52,613 nt of DNA from Paraburkholderia sp. (GTDB lineage Bacteria; Pseudomonadota; Gammaproteobacteria; Burkholderiales; Burkholderiaceae). The stretch covers positions 1-52,613 of the forward strand of contig SCRN01000035.1 in assembly GCA_004322045.1 (NCBI GenBank), given 5' to 3'. Position 1 is the first letter of the stretch, and the number at the start of each line of letters is the position of its first letter. This document shows positions 32,284 to 39,631 of this stretch, piece by piece. The translations under genes and the position numbers were made by a program. The notes under the pieces are model-generated. The model did no database searches. It was not told the DNA's origin and saw only the letters and a program-made list of their open reading frames with translations.

Positions 32284-35036
32284 GCGAGGACGACATCGCG
32301 ATGAAAACCGACCGCGAGGGAGGCGTCGCCAAAACGGTCACACGCTCGACCTGCTGCTACTGCGGCGTGGGCTGCGGCGTTTTGATCGAATCGCAGAACG
32401 GCCGCATCACCGGCATCGAGGGCGATCCCGATCACCCGGCCAACTTCGGCCGGCTCTGCACGAAGGGACGCTCGCTGCCGGCGACGGCCGCGAGCGTGGC
32501 GGGCCGCGCGCTGCGTCCCGAGATTCGGCTCACGCGCGAAGCGCCGCGCGAGCCCGCCGAATGGTCCCACGCGCTCGATCACGTCGCCGCGCGTTTCGCC
32601 GAGGTGATCGAGCGCGACGGACCGGACGCCGTCGCGTTCTACATCTCAGGGCAGTTGCTGACGGAGGACTATTACGTCTTCAATAAGCTGGCGAAAGGGC
32701 TGATTCGGACGAACAACATCGATACCAATTCGCGCTTGTGCATGTCGAGCGCGGTGACGGCCTACAAGAAAGCCTTCGGCGCCGACGGTCCCCCGACCTG
32801 CTACGAAGATCTCGAACTTGCTCGCACGGTGCTGTTCGCGGGCAGCAACATGCCCTACGCGCACCCGGTGCTGTTCAGGCGCTTGGAGGAGGCAAAGGCC
32901 AAGGATCCGTCGATTCGATGGATCGTCGTCGATCCGCGCCGCACCGACGTCGCGGCGTTGGCCGATCTGCATCTTGCGATCGAACCGGGCACCGATGTCG
33001 CCTTGTTCAACGGCATGCTGCATCACATGATCTGGGAAGGCGCCGTGGACCCGGCGTTCATCGCGGCGCACACGAACGGCTTCCAAGCGCTCAAAGCGCT
33101 CGTGCGCGGCTACACGCCCAGTATCGCGGCGGACATCTGCGGCATCGCCGAAGCAGACCTGCTGCAGGCCGCGCAATGGTTCGCCGCTAGCCCCGCTTCG
33201 CTCTCGCTCTATTGCATGGGCCTGAATCAATCGAGCCATGGCACCGATAAGAACCTTGCGCTGATCAATCTTCATTTGGCGACAGGGCAAATCGGCAAGC
33301 CGGGCGCGGGCCCGTTTTCGCTGACGGGCCAGCCGAACGCCATGGGCGGGCGCGAGGTAGGCGGCATGGCGACGATGCTCGCCGCGCACCGCGACATCGG
33401 CAACGCCGAGCATCGCGCGCAAGTGGAAGCGCTGTGGGGCGTGAGCGGGCTATCGGCGCGCCCCGGGTTACCAGCCGTCGAGATGTTCGACGCGCTCGCC
33501 GAGGGCAAAATCAAGGCGATTTGGATCGCCTGCACCAACCCGGTCCATTCGATGCCCGACATCGAACGCGTGCGAATGGCGCTCAGCAAGGCCGAGTTCG
33601 TCGTCGTGCAGGAAGCGTTCACACAGACGGACACCGTGCCGTACGCCGACGTGCTGCTGCCCGCTTCGAGCTGGGGCGAAAAATCGGGCACGGTGACGAA
33701 CTCGGAACGCCGGATCTCGCGCGTGCGCGCCGCAGTCCAGGCGCCCGGCGAAGCGCGGCCCGATTGGTGGATCGCCAACGAGACCGCGCGCAGGCTCGAA
33801 ACGCGGCTAGCGGCCGGCCACGCGCGAGCCGATCGTCCCCCCCTCTTTCCTTTCGCATCGCCTAGAGACGTGTTCGACGAACATCGTGCACTCACTGTCG
33901 GACGCGATCTGGACATCGGCGCGCTGTCGTACCCACGGCTCGAGGCCGACGGCCCGCTGCAGTGGCCTTATGCCTCCGGTGCAACGGCGGGCACGGCGCG
34001 TCGCTACACCGACGGCGTCTTCGCCACCGCCGACGGCCGCGCCTGTTTTCACGCCACCGCGTATCGGGGCGTGGCCGAGCCGGCCGACGCGCGCTACCCG
34101 TTCCGTTTGCTGACGGGGCGTCTGCGCGACCAGTGGCACGGCATGAGCCGCAGCGGGCGGACGGGCGCATCGTTCAATCACGCGCCGGAAGCGACGTTGT
34201 CGATGCGGCGCGAGGATGCGGCTCGCCGCGGCGTCAAGGACGGCGACCTCGTCACCGTGACGAGCCGGCGCGGCCGTTTGGTCTTGCCCGTCGAAACCAC
34301 CGACGACGTGCCCTCCGGCACCGTGTTCGCCGCCATGCATTGGAGCGGCCAATTTCTGGCGAGCGGTGGCATCAACGAAGCGACGATCGGCGCCGTCGAT
34401 CCCGATTCGAAGCAACCCGAGCTCAAGCATGCGGCAGTACGCGTGGAGGCGGCCAAGCTGCCGTGGCGGCTCGTTGCCGCAAAACGCGGCGACGTGCTCG
34501 CTTTGCGCGAGGCCGTGCAACCGCTATTGGCAGCACGCCGCTATGCCTCGATTCGCGTCGAGGGCGACGATCTGCTCGTTGTATCGGCGGCCGATGTCGA
34601 CGCCGATGCGCCATGGACCGAAAGACTGCACGATGCGCTAGGATTGGCGCGTGGCGACGAGTTGCTCGAGTACCGCGATGCGCGGCGCGGCCGCGCGCAA
34701 CGCGTCGCCTGGAACGGGGAGCTAGTCGACGGCTTTCTGGTGACCGGCGATACGAGCCCCGCCGCTGCGCTGATCGAGCAAATTCGCACGGCAAGCCCAT
34801 GGGAAGGGCCGCGCCATGCCATCGTCTTGCTCGGCGGCGACGCCCCGGCGCGCAGTTTGGCGCCGCGCGTGCGCGTGCTCTGTAATTGCAAGCAAGTGAC
34901 GCAACCGCAGATCGAGCAAGCGATAGCGAACGGAGCGGGGCTCGATGCGCTCAAATCGACGCTCGGTTGCGGTACGGTTTGCGGTTCTTGCGTGCCGGAA
35001 ATCAAGCGCTTGCTGAACGCGACGACGCCCGCGTGA
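32280..35036 (+). CDS. nasA: Assimilatory nitrate reductase catalytic subunit with C-terminal BFD-type domain
   Basis: A 918-aa cytoplasmic molybdopterin (bis-MGD) enzyme that reduces nitrate to nitrite. The N-terminal 4Fe-4S motif is CCYCGVGCGV...GRLCTKGRSLP; molybdopterin-binding segments include CMGLNQSSHGTDKN and LPASSWGEKSGTVTNSERRISRV. A C-terminal BFD-like 2Fe-2S domain is fused at residues ~860-918 (RVLCNCKQVTQPQIEQAI...CGTVCGSCVPEIKRLL). This may accept electrons directly, since no separate NADH-diaphorase subunit (NasC) is present. The gene overlaps nirD by 4 bp, and nasT follows 54 bp downstream. Confidence 0.93.
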   Translation: MSEDDIAMKTDREGGVAKTVTRSTCCYCGVGCGVLIESQNGRITGIEGDPDHPANFGRLCTKGRSLPATAASVAGRALRPEIRLTREAPREPAEWSHALDHVAARFAEVIERDGPDAVAFYISGQLLTEDYYVFNKLAKGLIRTNNIDTNSRLCMSSAVTAYKKAFGADGPPTCYEDLELARTVLFAGSNMPYAHPVLFRRLEEAKAKDPSIRWIVVDPRRTDVAALADLHLAIEPGTDVALFNGMLHHMIWEGAVDPAFIAAHTNGFQALKALVRGYTPSIAADICGIAEADLLQAAQWFAASPASLSLYCMGLNQSSHGTDKNLALINLHLATGQIGKPGAGPFSLTGQPNAMGGREVGGMATMLAAHRDIGNAEHRAQVEALWGVSGLSARPGLPAVEMFDALAEGKIKAIWIACTNPVHSMPDIERVRMALSKAEFVVVQEAFTQTDTVPYADVLLPASSWGEKSGTVTNSERRISRVRAAVQAPGEARPDWWIANETARRLETRLAAGHARADRPPLFPFASPRDVFDEHRALTVGRDLDIGALSYPRLEADGPLQWPYASGATAGTARRYTDGVFATADGRACFHATAYRGVAEPADARYPFRLLTGRLRDQWHGMSRSGRTGASFNHAPEATLSMRREDAARRGVKDGDLVTVTSRRGRLVLPVETTDDVPSGTVFAAMHWSGQFLASGGINEATIGAVDPDSKQPELKHAAVRVEAAKLPWRLVAAKRGDVLALREAVQPLLAARRYASIRVEGDDLLVVSAADVDADAPWTERLHDALGLARGDELLEYRDARRGRAQRVAWNGELVDGFLVTGDTSPAAALIEQIRTASPWEGPRHAIVLLGGDAPARSLAPRVRVLCNCKQVTQPQIEQAIANGAGLDALKSTLGCGTVCGSCVPEIKRLLNATTPA

Positions 35037-35090
35037 GCCGCCCCCCGTTCGCGGCAACACACGTGCGTTAGCGATGTAAACAGACCCTCG

Positions 35091-35666
35091 ATGCTGCGTA
35101 TTTTGCTCGTTACCGACACCGACAAACCAATCGGCGAACTGCGCGAGGCGCTCGCTCGTCTGGGCTACGACATGCTGCCGGCGACGGCCGCGCCGCACGC
35201 GTTGCCCAAAGTGGTCGAGCGCGAGCGGCCGGATGTCGTCATCATCGATACCGAATCGCCTTCGCGTGACACGCTCGAGCAATTGTCCGTGATGAACGAG
35301 GCGGCCCCGCGCCCCGTGCTGATGTTCAGCCATGACGCGAATCAGCAGTTGATCCGCTCGGCCGTCGACGCCGGCGTCACCGCATACATGACGGAGAGCT
35401 CGTCGCCCGACAAGCTCGCGCCGATTCTGGAAGTGGCGCTCGCGCGTTTCGCCCATGAGGAACGACTGCGCCAGCGCTTAGCGAAAGCCGAGACCGAACT
35501 CGAAGAGCGCAAGACCATCGATCGGGCGAAGCGCCTGTTGATGGAGCGCAGCAGACTTTCCGAAAACGATGCATACGCCACGCTACGCAGGCGAGCCATG
35601 GATGCCGGCGTACGCTTGGCCGAGATCGCGCGCCGCGTGATCGAAGCGGCCGAATCTTCGAGGTAG
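35091..35666 (+). CDS. nasT: ANTAR-domain response regulator NasT
   Basis: A 191-aa regulator: pseudo-receiver/receiver domain (D53 in VVIIDTESPSRD), a coiled-coil linker (EERLRQRLAKAETELEERKTIDRAKRLL) and an ANTAR RNA-binding domain (LMERSRLSENDAYATLRRRAMDAGVRLAEIARRVIEAAE). In the NasST system NasT binds two-hairpin leader RNA and prevents termination, unless held by NasS when nitrate is absent. The likely target is the leader before nirB in this same operon. nasS follows 7 bp downstream. Confidence 0.92.
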   Translation: MLRILLVTDTDKPIGELREALARLGYDMLPATAAPHALPKVVERERPDVVIIDTESPSRDTLEQLSVMNEAAPRPVLMFSHDANQQLIRSAVDAGVTAYMTESSSPDKLAPILEVALARFAHEERLRQRLAKAETELEERKTIDRAKRLLMERSRLSENDAYATLRRRAMDAGVRLAEIARRVIEAAESSR

Positions 35667-35673
35667 CAACGCA

Positions 35674-36789
35674 ATGGACATCACAACGCCTCGCGCGCAT
35701 CCCTTAGAAAAGACGCATCTGCGCATCGGCTTCGTTTCGCTTTCCGACGCGGCGCCGCTCGTCGCGGCCAAGGTGCTCGAATTCGGCCATCGTCATGGGC
35801 TCACGCTCGAGCTGTGCCGCCAGCCGTCGTGGGCGGCGGTGCGCGATAAGCTGCTCTCGGGCGAGCTCGACTGCGCCCACGCGCTCTACGGCCTCGTGTA
35901 CGGCGTCGAACTGGGCATCGGCGGCCCCCGCGACGAGATGGCCGTATTGATGGTGCTCAACCGCAACGGGCAGGCGATCACCTTGTCGACCCAGCTCGCG
36001 CACGCGCTCGACGTCGAGGGGAACCTGAAGGCGGCGCTCGCCACACTCAGGCGCCCGCCCGTATTCGCTCAAACGTTTCCCACCGGCACCCACGCGCTTT
36101 GGCTTTACTACTGGCTTGCTGCGCATGGGGTGCATCCGCGCGCCGAGATCGAAAGTATCGTCATCCCGCCGCCTCGGATGGTCGATGCGCTCGAAAGCGG
36201 AACGCTCGACGGCTTTTGCGCCGGGGAACCCTGGCATGCCGTCGCGGAAGCGCGCGGCGCTGGCGAGACGGTCGTCGCGACGAGTCAGATCTGGCCAAAC
36301 CATCCAGAGAAGGTCTTGGCGTGCCGCCGCGACTTCATCGCGCACCACCCCGCCACGGCGCGCGCCCTGATCTGCACCATGCTGGAAGCTTGCCGATGGG
36401 TCGATGCACCGGATCATCGCGACGAAATCGCGCATTGGCTTGCGAAACCCGATGCACTCGATGTGCCACTCGAACTGATCGCCCCGCGCTTGAGCGGCCG
36501 CGAAGGCGGCAAGCGCTTCGCGCGAGCGCCGCTGCCCGTGTCGTTCTTCGACGGCGGCGCGGTCAATTTCCCGTACGAATCCGAGGGCCGCTGGTTTCTC
36601 GCGCAATATCGGCGCTGGGGTCTATTGCGCAAAACCAACGCGCCGGCGATCAACGACGAGGCGATCGCCGCGCGCATCAATCAAACCGCGCTGTATCGCG
36701 AAGCGGCGGCGATGGTGGAGGTACCGGTGCCGTCGGCAAGCGCCGCCCCACCCGGTATCCTCTGCGACGAGATGCCCTCGGGGCGCTGA
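35674..36789 (+). CDS. nasS: Nitrate-sensing NrtA-like protein NasS
   Basis: A 371-aa protein of the NrtA/CmpA substrate-binding family without a signal peptide, so cytoplasmic: the sensor NasS rather than a transport protein. Visible family segments are LRIGFVSLSDAAPLVAAKVLEFGHRHGLTLEL, LLSGELDCAHALYGLVYGVELGIGG and RMVDALESGTLDGFCAGEPWHAVAEARG. It should bind nitrate and release NasT. The order nasT-nasS is the reverse of the more common nasS-nasT order. Confidence 0.9.
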   Translation: MDITTPRAHPLEKTHLRIGFVSLSDAAPLVAAKVLEFGHRHGLTLELCRQPSWAAVRDKLLSGELDCAHALYGLVYGVELGIGGPRDEMAVLMVLNRNGQAITLSTQLAHALDVEGNLKAALATLRRPPVFAQTFPTGTHALWLYYWLAAHGVHPRAEIESIVIPPPRMVDALESGTLDGFCAGEPWHAVAEARGAGETVVATSQIWPNHPEKVLACRRDFIAHHPATARALICTMLEACRWVDAPDHRDEIAHWLAKPDALDVPLELIAPRLSGREGGKRFARAPLPVSFFDGGAVNFPYESEGRWFLAQYRRWGLLRKTNAPAINDEAIAARINQTALYREAAAMVEVPVPSASAAPPGILCDEMPSGR

Positions 36790-36799
36790 TCAGCGCCCC
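36780..36799. terminator. 20-bp perfect palindrome between convergent nasS and AhpD-like genes
   Basis: GGGGCGCTGATCAGCGCCCC includes the nasS stop codon. As RNA it folds into a GC-rich hairpin on both strands, in the 22-bp gap between the convergent genes. No T-run follows. Confidence 0.45.
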
Positions 36800-36811
36800 A
36801 GGCGCACGGGC

Positions 36812-37396
36812 TCAAGAAGCCGGCACCGGTTCCGTCGGCCGCTTCATCGCGCCCGGTATTGCGCTGACCGCCGGGAAATCGAGCGTCGTATCGTTCACGC
36901 GATTGACGAGATTTGTGAACGTAATCGACGCGATCGCGAGGTTGATCTCGATGAGTTGGCGGTCCGTGTAACCTGCCGCGCGCACCGCATCGACGGCCGC
37001 CTCCGGCACCGTGCCGCGCGTAGCGACCAGCGTGCGCACATAGGCCGTCAACGCGTCCCGCTTCGCGTCGCCCGTTGCTTCGCCGGCGCGCACCTGCCTC
37101 ATTTCATCGCTCGACAGTCCGGCAATCTTGCCCATCAGCGTATGTGCGGCGACACAATAGTTACAGCCCGCGTGTTCGCTGACGGCCAGCTTGATGACTT
37201 CGACATCCGCCTTGCCAAGCGTGCCGGCAGCCACCGCCGCGTCGAACGCAAGCGCCGCGCTGAGTGCTTCGGGGCTATGCGTGCCGACAGTCGCGTACGC
37301 ATTGGGTACTTTGCCAACGGCCTTCTTGATCTTCGCAAACACTTCGGCTGCCGGGCCAGTGGCTTCTTCCGGACGAACGCTGGTCAAACGGGACAT
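36812..37396 (-). CDS. Carboxymuconolactone decarboxylase/AhpD-like peroxidase-related protein
   Basis: A 194-aa alpha-helical protein with the AhpD-type redox motif EHAGCNYCVAAHT (CxxC plus downstream His), an N-terminal KVPNAYATVGTHSPEALSAAL segment, and the later INLAIASITFTNLVNRVNDTTLDFP. Such proteins have alkylhydroperoxidase-like activity; the actual substrate is unknown. GAAGGAGTCGATC precedes the ATG. It is divergent from the AraC-family regulator at 37531, which is a likely controller. Confidence 0.88.
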   Translation of the reverse strand: MSRLTSVRPEEATGPAAEVFAKIKKAVGKVPNAYATVGTHSPEALSAALAFDAAVAAGTLGKADVEVIKLAVSEHAGCNYCVAAHTLMGKIAGLSSDEMRQVRAGEATGDAKRDALTAYVRTLVATRGTVPEAAVDAVRAAGYTDRQLIEINLAIASITFTNLVNRVNDTTLDFPAVSAIPGAMKRPTEPVPAS

Positions 37397-37530
37397 GATC
37401 GACTCCTTCCTTCAAGATTGATCGGTGGTTGAACGGGTTAGCCATGTCGTATGGCATGGGAGTCAGTGTAGGCACGCAGGACGAGTTCTTTAATGCCATA
37501 ATCTCGCAAATTCATGCTCAAACGTCTCAC

Positions 37531-38508
37531 ATGGAACTACTGGACCGACTGCTCTCGCTGATGCCGGTCACCGGACGGTTGGATGTACGGTGCCATTTCG
37601 GCTCGCCTTGGCGCATCGACCATCCCGAGTCGAACGAGTGGGAATTCCCCTATCACGTGCTGTTGCGCGGCGAGGCTGTCGTCGAAAGCGACACGGGAGA
37701 AAGCGAACCCGCCATTCGCATGAAGGCCGGCGATATCGTGCTGTTTCCTTCCGGTCATGCCCACCGGCTGCACGACGGCAGCGGTAGCCCGCCTCGAGCG
37801 GTGCGCGAGCGGCACGACGACGGATTGACCATCATCACGAACGGCAACGCAGATGAAGGCGCCGATGTGCTGTGCGGGCGCTTCGTGTTGCCGGCCGTCC
37901 CGCAGCAACTGATGCGCGACCACCTGCCGGGACGTTTACTGGTGAGCAGCGTGAGCGGGGGCGACGGACAGGCGCGCGACGCTGCATTTGCAGCAACTCG
38001 GCTTGCCCGAGTCATCGAATTGATGAGAGAGGAAGCGTTCGAGCAGCGCCCGGGGTCCACTGCGGTCGTGAACCAACTGTCGGGCGCCCTGTTTGCGCTC
38101 ACGTTGCGCTGCGCCTCCAACACCGACCAAGCGCCGCGCGGTCTGCTTGCGCTTGCGCAGCGGCAGCGCCTGCAACCCGCTCTCGCCGCCATGTTCGACG
38201 AACCAGAAAAACCGTGGACGCTTCCTCAACTGGCTGAGCTCTGCCACATGTCTCGCGCAACGTTCGCACGCCACTTCGAAGAAGCGATCAGCCGCTCGGC
38301 AAGCGACGTGCTGACGGAAATTCGGATGGCGCTTGCCGGACGCAAATTGGCCCAAACGGCCATATCGATCGCCGAGATCGGCGAAGCGGTCGGATATCGA
38401 TCGGAGGCGGCGTTTCAGCGCGTATTTAAACGGCAGGTGGGGATGACGCCCGCGAAGTGGCGCGCACATGCGTCACGTGCAGGGATCCCGGAACCGAGTT
38501 CCCTTTGA
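37531..38508 (+). CDS. AraC-family regulator with cupin domain
   Basis: A 325-aa transcription factor. The N-terminal cupin (residues ~1-170) holds the family pattern FPYHVLLRGEAVVE...MKAGDIVLFPSGHAHRLHDGSG. The C-terminal double helix-turn-helix reads WTLPQLAELCHMSRATFARHFEE and ISIAEIGEAVGYRSEAAFQRVFKRQVGMTPAKWRA. I chose the ATG at 37531 (MELLDRLLSLMPVTG, the usual start of this group). A CATAAT -10 at 37496-37501 would make the upstream ATG at 37429 impossible. It is divergent from the AhpD-like gene, which it may activate. Confidence 0.85.
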   Translation: MELLDRLLSLMPVTGRLDVRCHFGSPWRIDHPESNEWEFPYHVLLRGEAVVESDTGESEPAIRMKAGDIVLFPSGHAHRLHDGSGSPPRAVRERHDDGLTIITNGNADEGADVLCGRFVLPAVPQQLMRDHLPGRLLVSSVSGGDGQARDAAFAATRLARVIELMREEAFEQRPGSTAVVNQLSGALFALTLRCASNTDQAPRGLLALAQRQRLQPALAAMFDEPEKPWTLPQLAELCHMSRATFARHFEEAISRSASDVLTEIRMALAGRKLAQTAISIAEIGEAVGYRSEAAFQRVFKRQVGMTPAKWRAHASRAGIPEPSSL

Positions 38509-38676
38509 CAAATCCCGGCGTGAGCGTCAACGACGCGGCCGGCGCTTTTGCGCATGCTTCCGGTCTCGCCTTGCCGGGTCGCACGGGGTTCGCCCACGTC
38601 GAATTCGACGCGGCGGTCTGGACGAACGACATTTGCGGCGTCGCCGCAACGGTTGCCTGCTCACAATGGCGCGGAT

Positions 38677-38696
38677 ATATCACATTGACATATAAT
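38677..38696 (+). promoter_or_regulatory. MarR-type operator candidate overlapping a TATAAT -10 before the HPP remnant
   Basis: ATATCACATTGACATAT is an imperfect copy of the perfect palindrome ATATCACATTGTGATAT upstream of marR-ClC-2. A consensus TATAAT (38691-38696) overlaps its right edge, the same layout as in the other two copies. Confidence 0.55.
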
Positions 38697-38764
38697 CTCG
38701 CGCTTCCGCAGCGCAGCATGCGACTTTTCGCCGCGCTCTCGTCATGTGATCCGAAGAAAACCCA

Positions 38765-39082
38765 GTGCCTAGTCAAGCCGTTCTGCGTTGGTTCGCCAGC
38801 TTCGCCCCGCATCCGGTCGCCGTTTCGTGGCGCGAGCGTCTGCGCTCGTGCTTCGGCGCGTTGCTCGGCATCGCCGCGACGGGCGCCGCCATGCATTGGC
38901 TATTCGGCCCGCAAGCGCGGATACCGCTTTTGATCGCGCCGACGGCCGCCGCCGCTTGGCGCCTGCTGGAGCGGCATCGCATCAAAGCGCTTCCGGTGAT
39001 CGACAAGATGCGGCCTGCATCGGCAAACCCAGACGCGGCAATTGAGGACGGCTTAGAACGCGCGGCCCACCCTTTGCACTGA
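38765..39082 (+). pseudogene. HPP-family membrane protein remnant (internal deletion)
   Basis: A 105-codon frame from a GTG. The first ~57 residues (MPSQAVLRWFASFAPHPVAVSWRERLRSCFGALLGIAATGAAMHWLFGPQARIPLLIAP) match the start of HPP-family proteins, including the conserved region that begins their four-helix membrane core. The chain then jumps to WRLLERHRIKALPVID, a CBS-domain fragment found near the C-terminal end of the longer HPP-CBS proteins. The membrane core and most of the CBS part (about 250-300 residues) are missing. The promoter and operator-like site upstream appear intact. Family recognition is from memory; the truncation is read directly. Confidence 0.6.
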
Positions 39083-39139
39083 TCAAACGTTGCTACGCTC
39101 AGAGTCGAAGCGTTACGTGGCGGGCCTGAGCGGGGAAAT

Positions 39140-39159
39140 ATATCACATTGTGATATTAT
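39140..39159 (+). promoter_or_regulatory. Perfect palindromic operator over the marR-ClC-2 -10
   Basis: ATATCACA-T-TGTGATAT (39140-39156) is a perfect 17-bp palindrome. A TATTAT -10 (39154-39159) overlaps its right edge, about 35 bp before the marR start. It is the best copy of a site seen at three promoters in this window. Confidence 0.75.
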
Positions 39160-39193
39160 CTCCGCTTTCGAACTCGTCCTTTGCGTGACTCCG

Positions 39194-39610
39194 ATGAAAC
39201 TCTCCGCTTCCCGTGCGCTGGCCAAGACCGATTTCGAGCAATTGTCGGAATTTCGCTACCAGATGCGGCGCTTCGAGCGCTTTTCCGAACGCGCCGCGCA
39301 CGCAGAAGGTATCACGCCGCTGCAGTACTTGCTCTTGTTGCACGTGAAGGGCTACCCGGGCCGCGAGTGGGCGACGATCGGCGAGTTGGCCGAACGGTTG
39401 CAGGCGCAGCACCACGGGGTCGTGGCGCTCGTGTCGCGTTGCGAGGCGCTGGATCTCGTCAAACGCAAGATAAGCGAGACCGACCGGCGGCAAGTGGAAG
39501 TGCACCTGCAAAAAGCGGGCGAAACCGTATTGGTGAAACTGGCAGCGCTGCACCGCGCCGAGTTGAACTCGCTGCAAGGCGCGTTCAGCGTGCCACAGAT
39601 CGATTTATGA
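39194..39610 (+). CDS. MarR-family regulator linked to ClC-2
   Basis: A 138-aa winged-helix protein: ITPLQYLLLLHVKGYPGREWATIGELAERLQAQHHGVVALVSRCEALDLVKRKISETDRRQVEVHLQKAG holds the recognition helix (QAQHHGVVALVSRCEAL) and the wing with the DRRQ motif. The ATG at 39194 is preferred over a GTG three codons earlier. Its promoter carries a perfect 17-bp palindrome, so it probably represses itself, the downstream ClC gene (its stop at 39610 directly precedes that gene) and perhaps ClC-1 and the HPP remnant. Confidence 0.88.
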   Translation: MKLSASRALAKTDFEQLSEFRYQMRRFERFSERAAHAEGITPLQYLLLLHVKGYPGREWATIGELAERLQAQHHGVVALVSRCEALDLVKRKISETDRRQVEVHLQKAGETVLVKLAALHRAELNSLQGAFSVPQIDL

Positions 39611-39631
39611 GTGCCTGAACTAGGCGAATGG

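Noticed and set aside
36099-36971. 290-codon frame overlapping nasS
   Set aside because: It is an Arg/Ala-rich alternative frame of nasS, which has clear NrtA-family segments.
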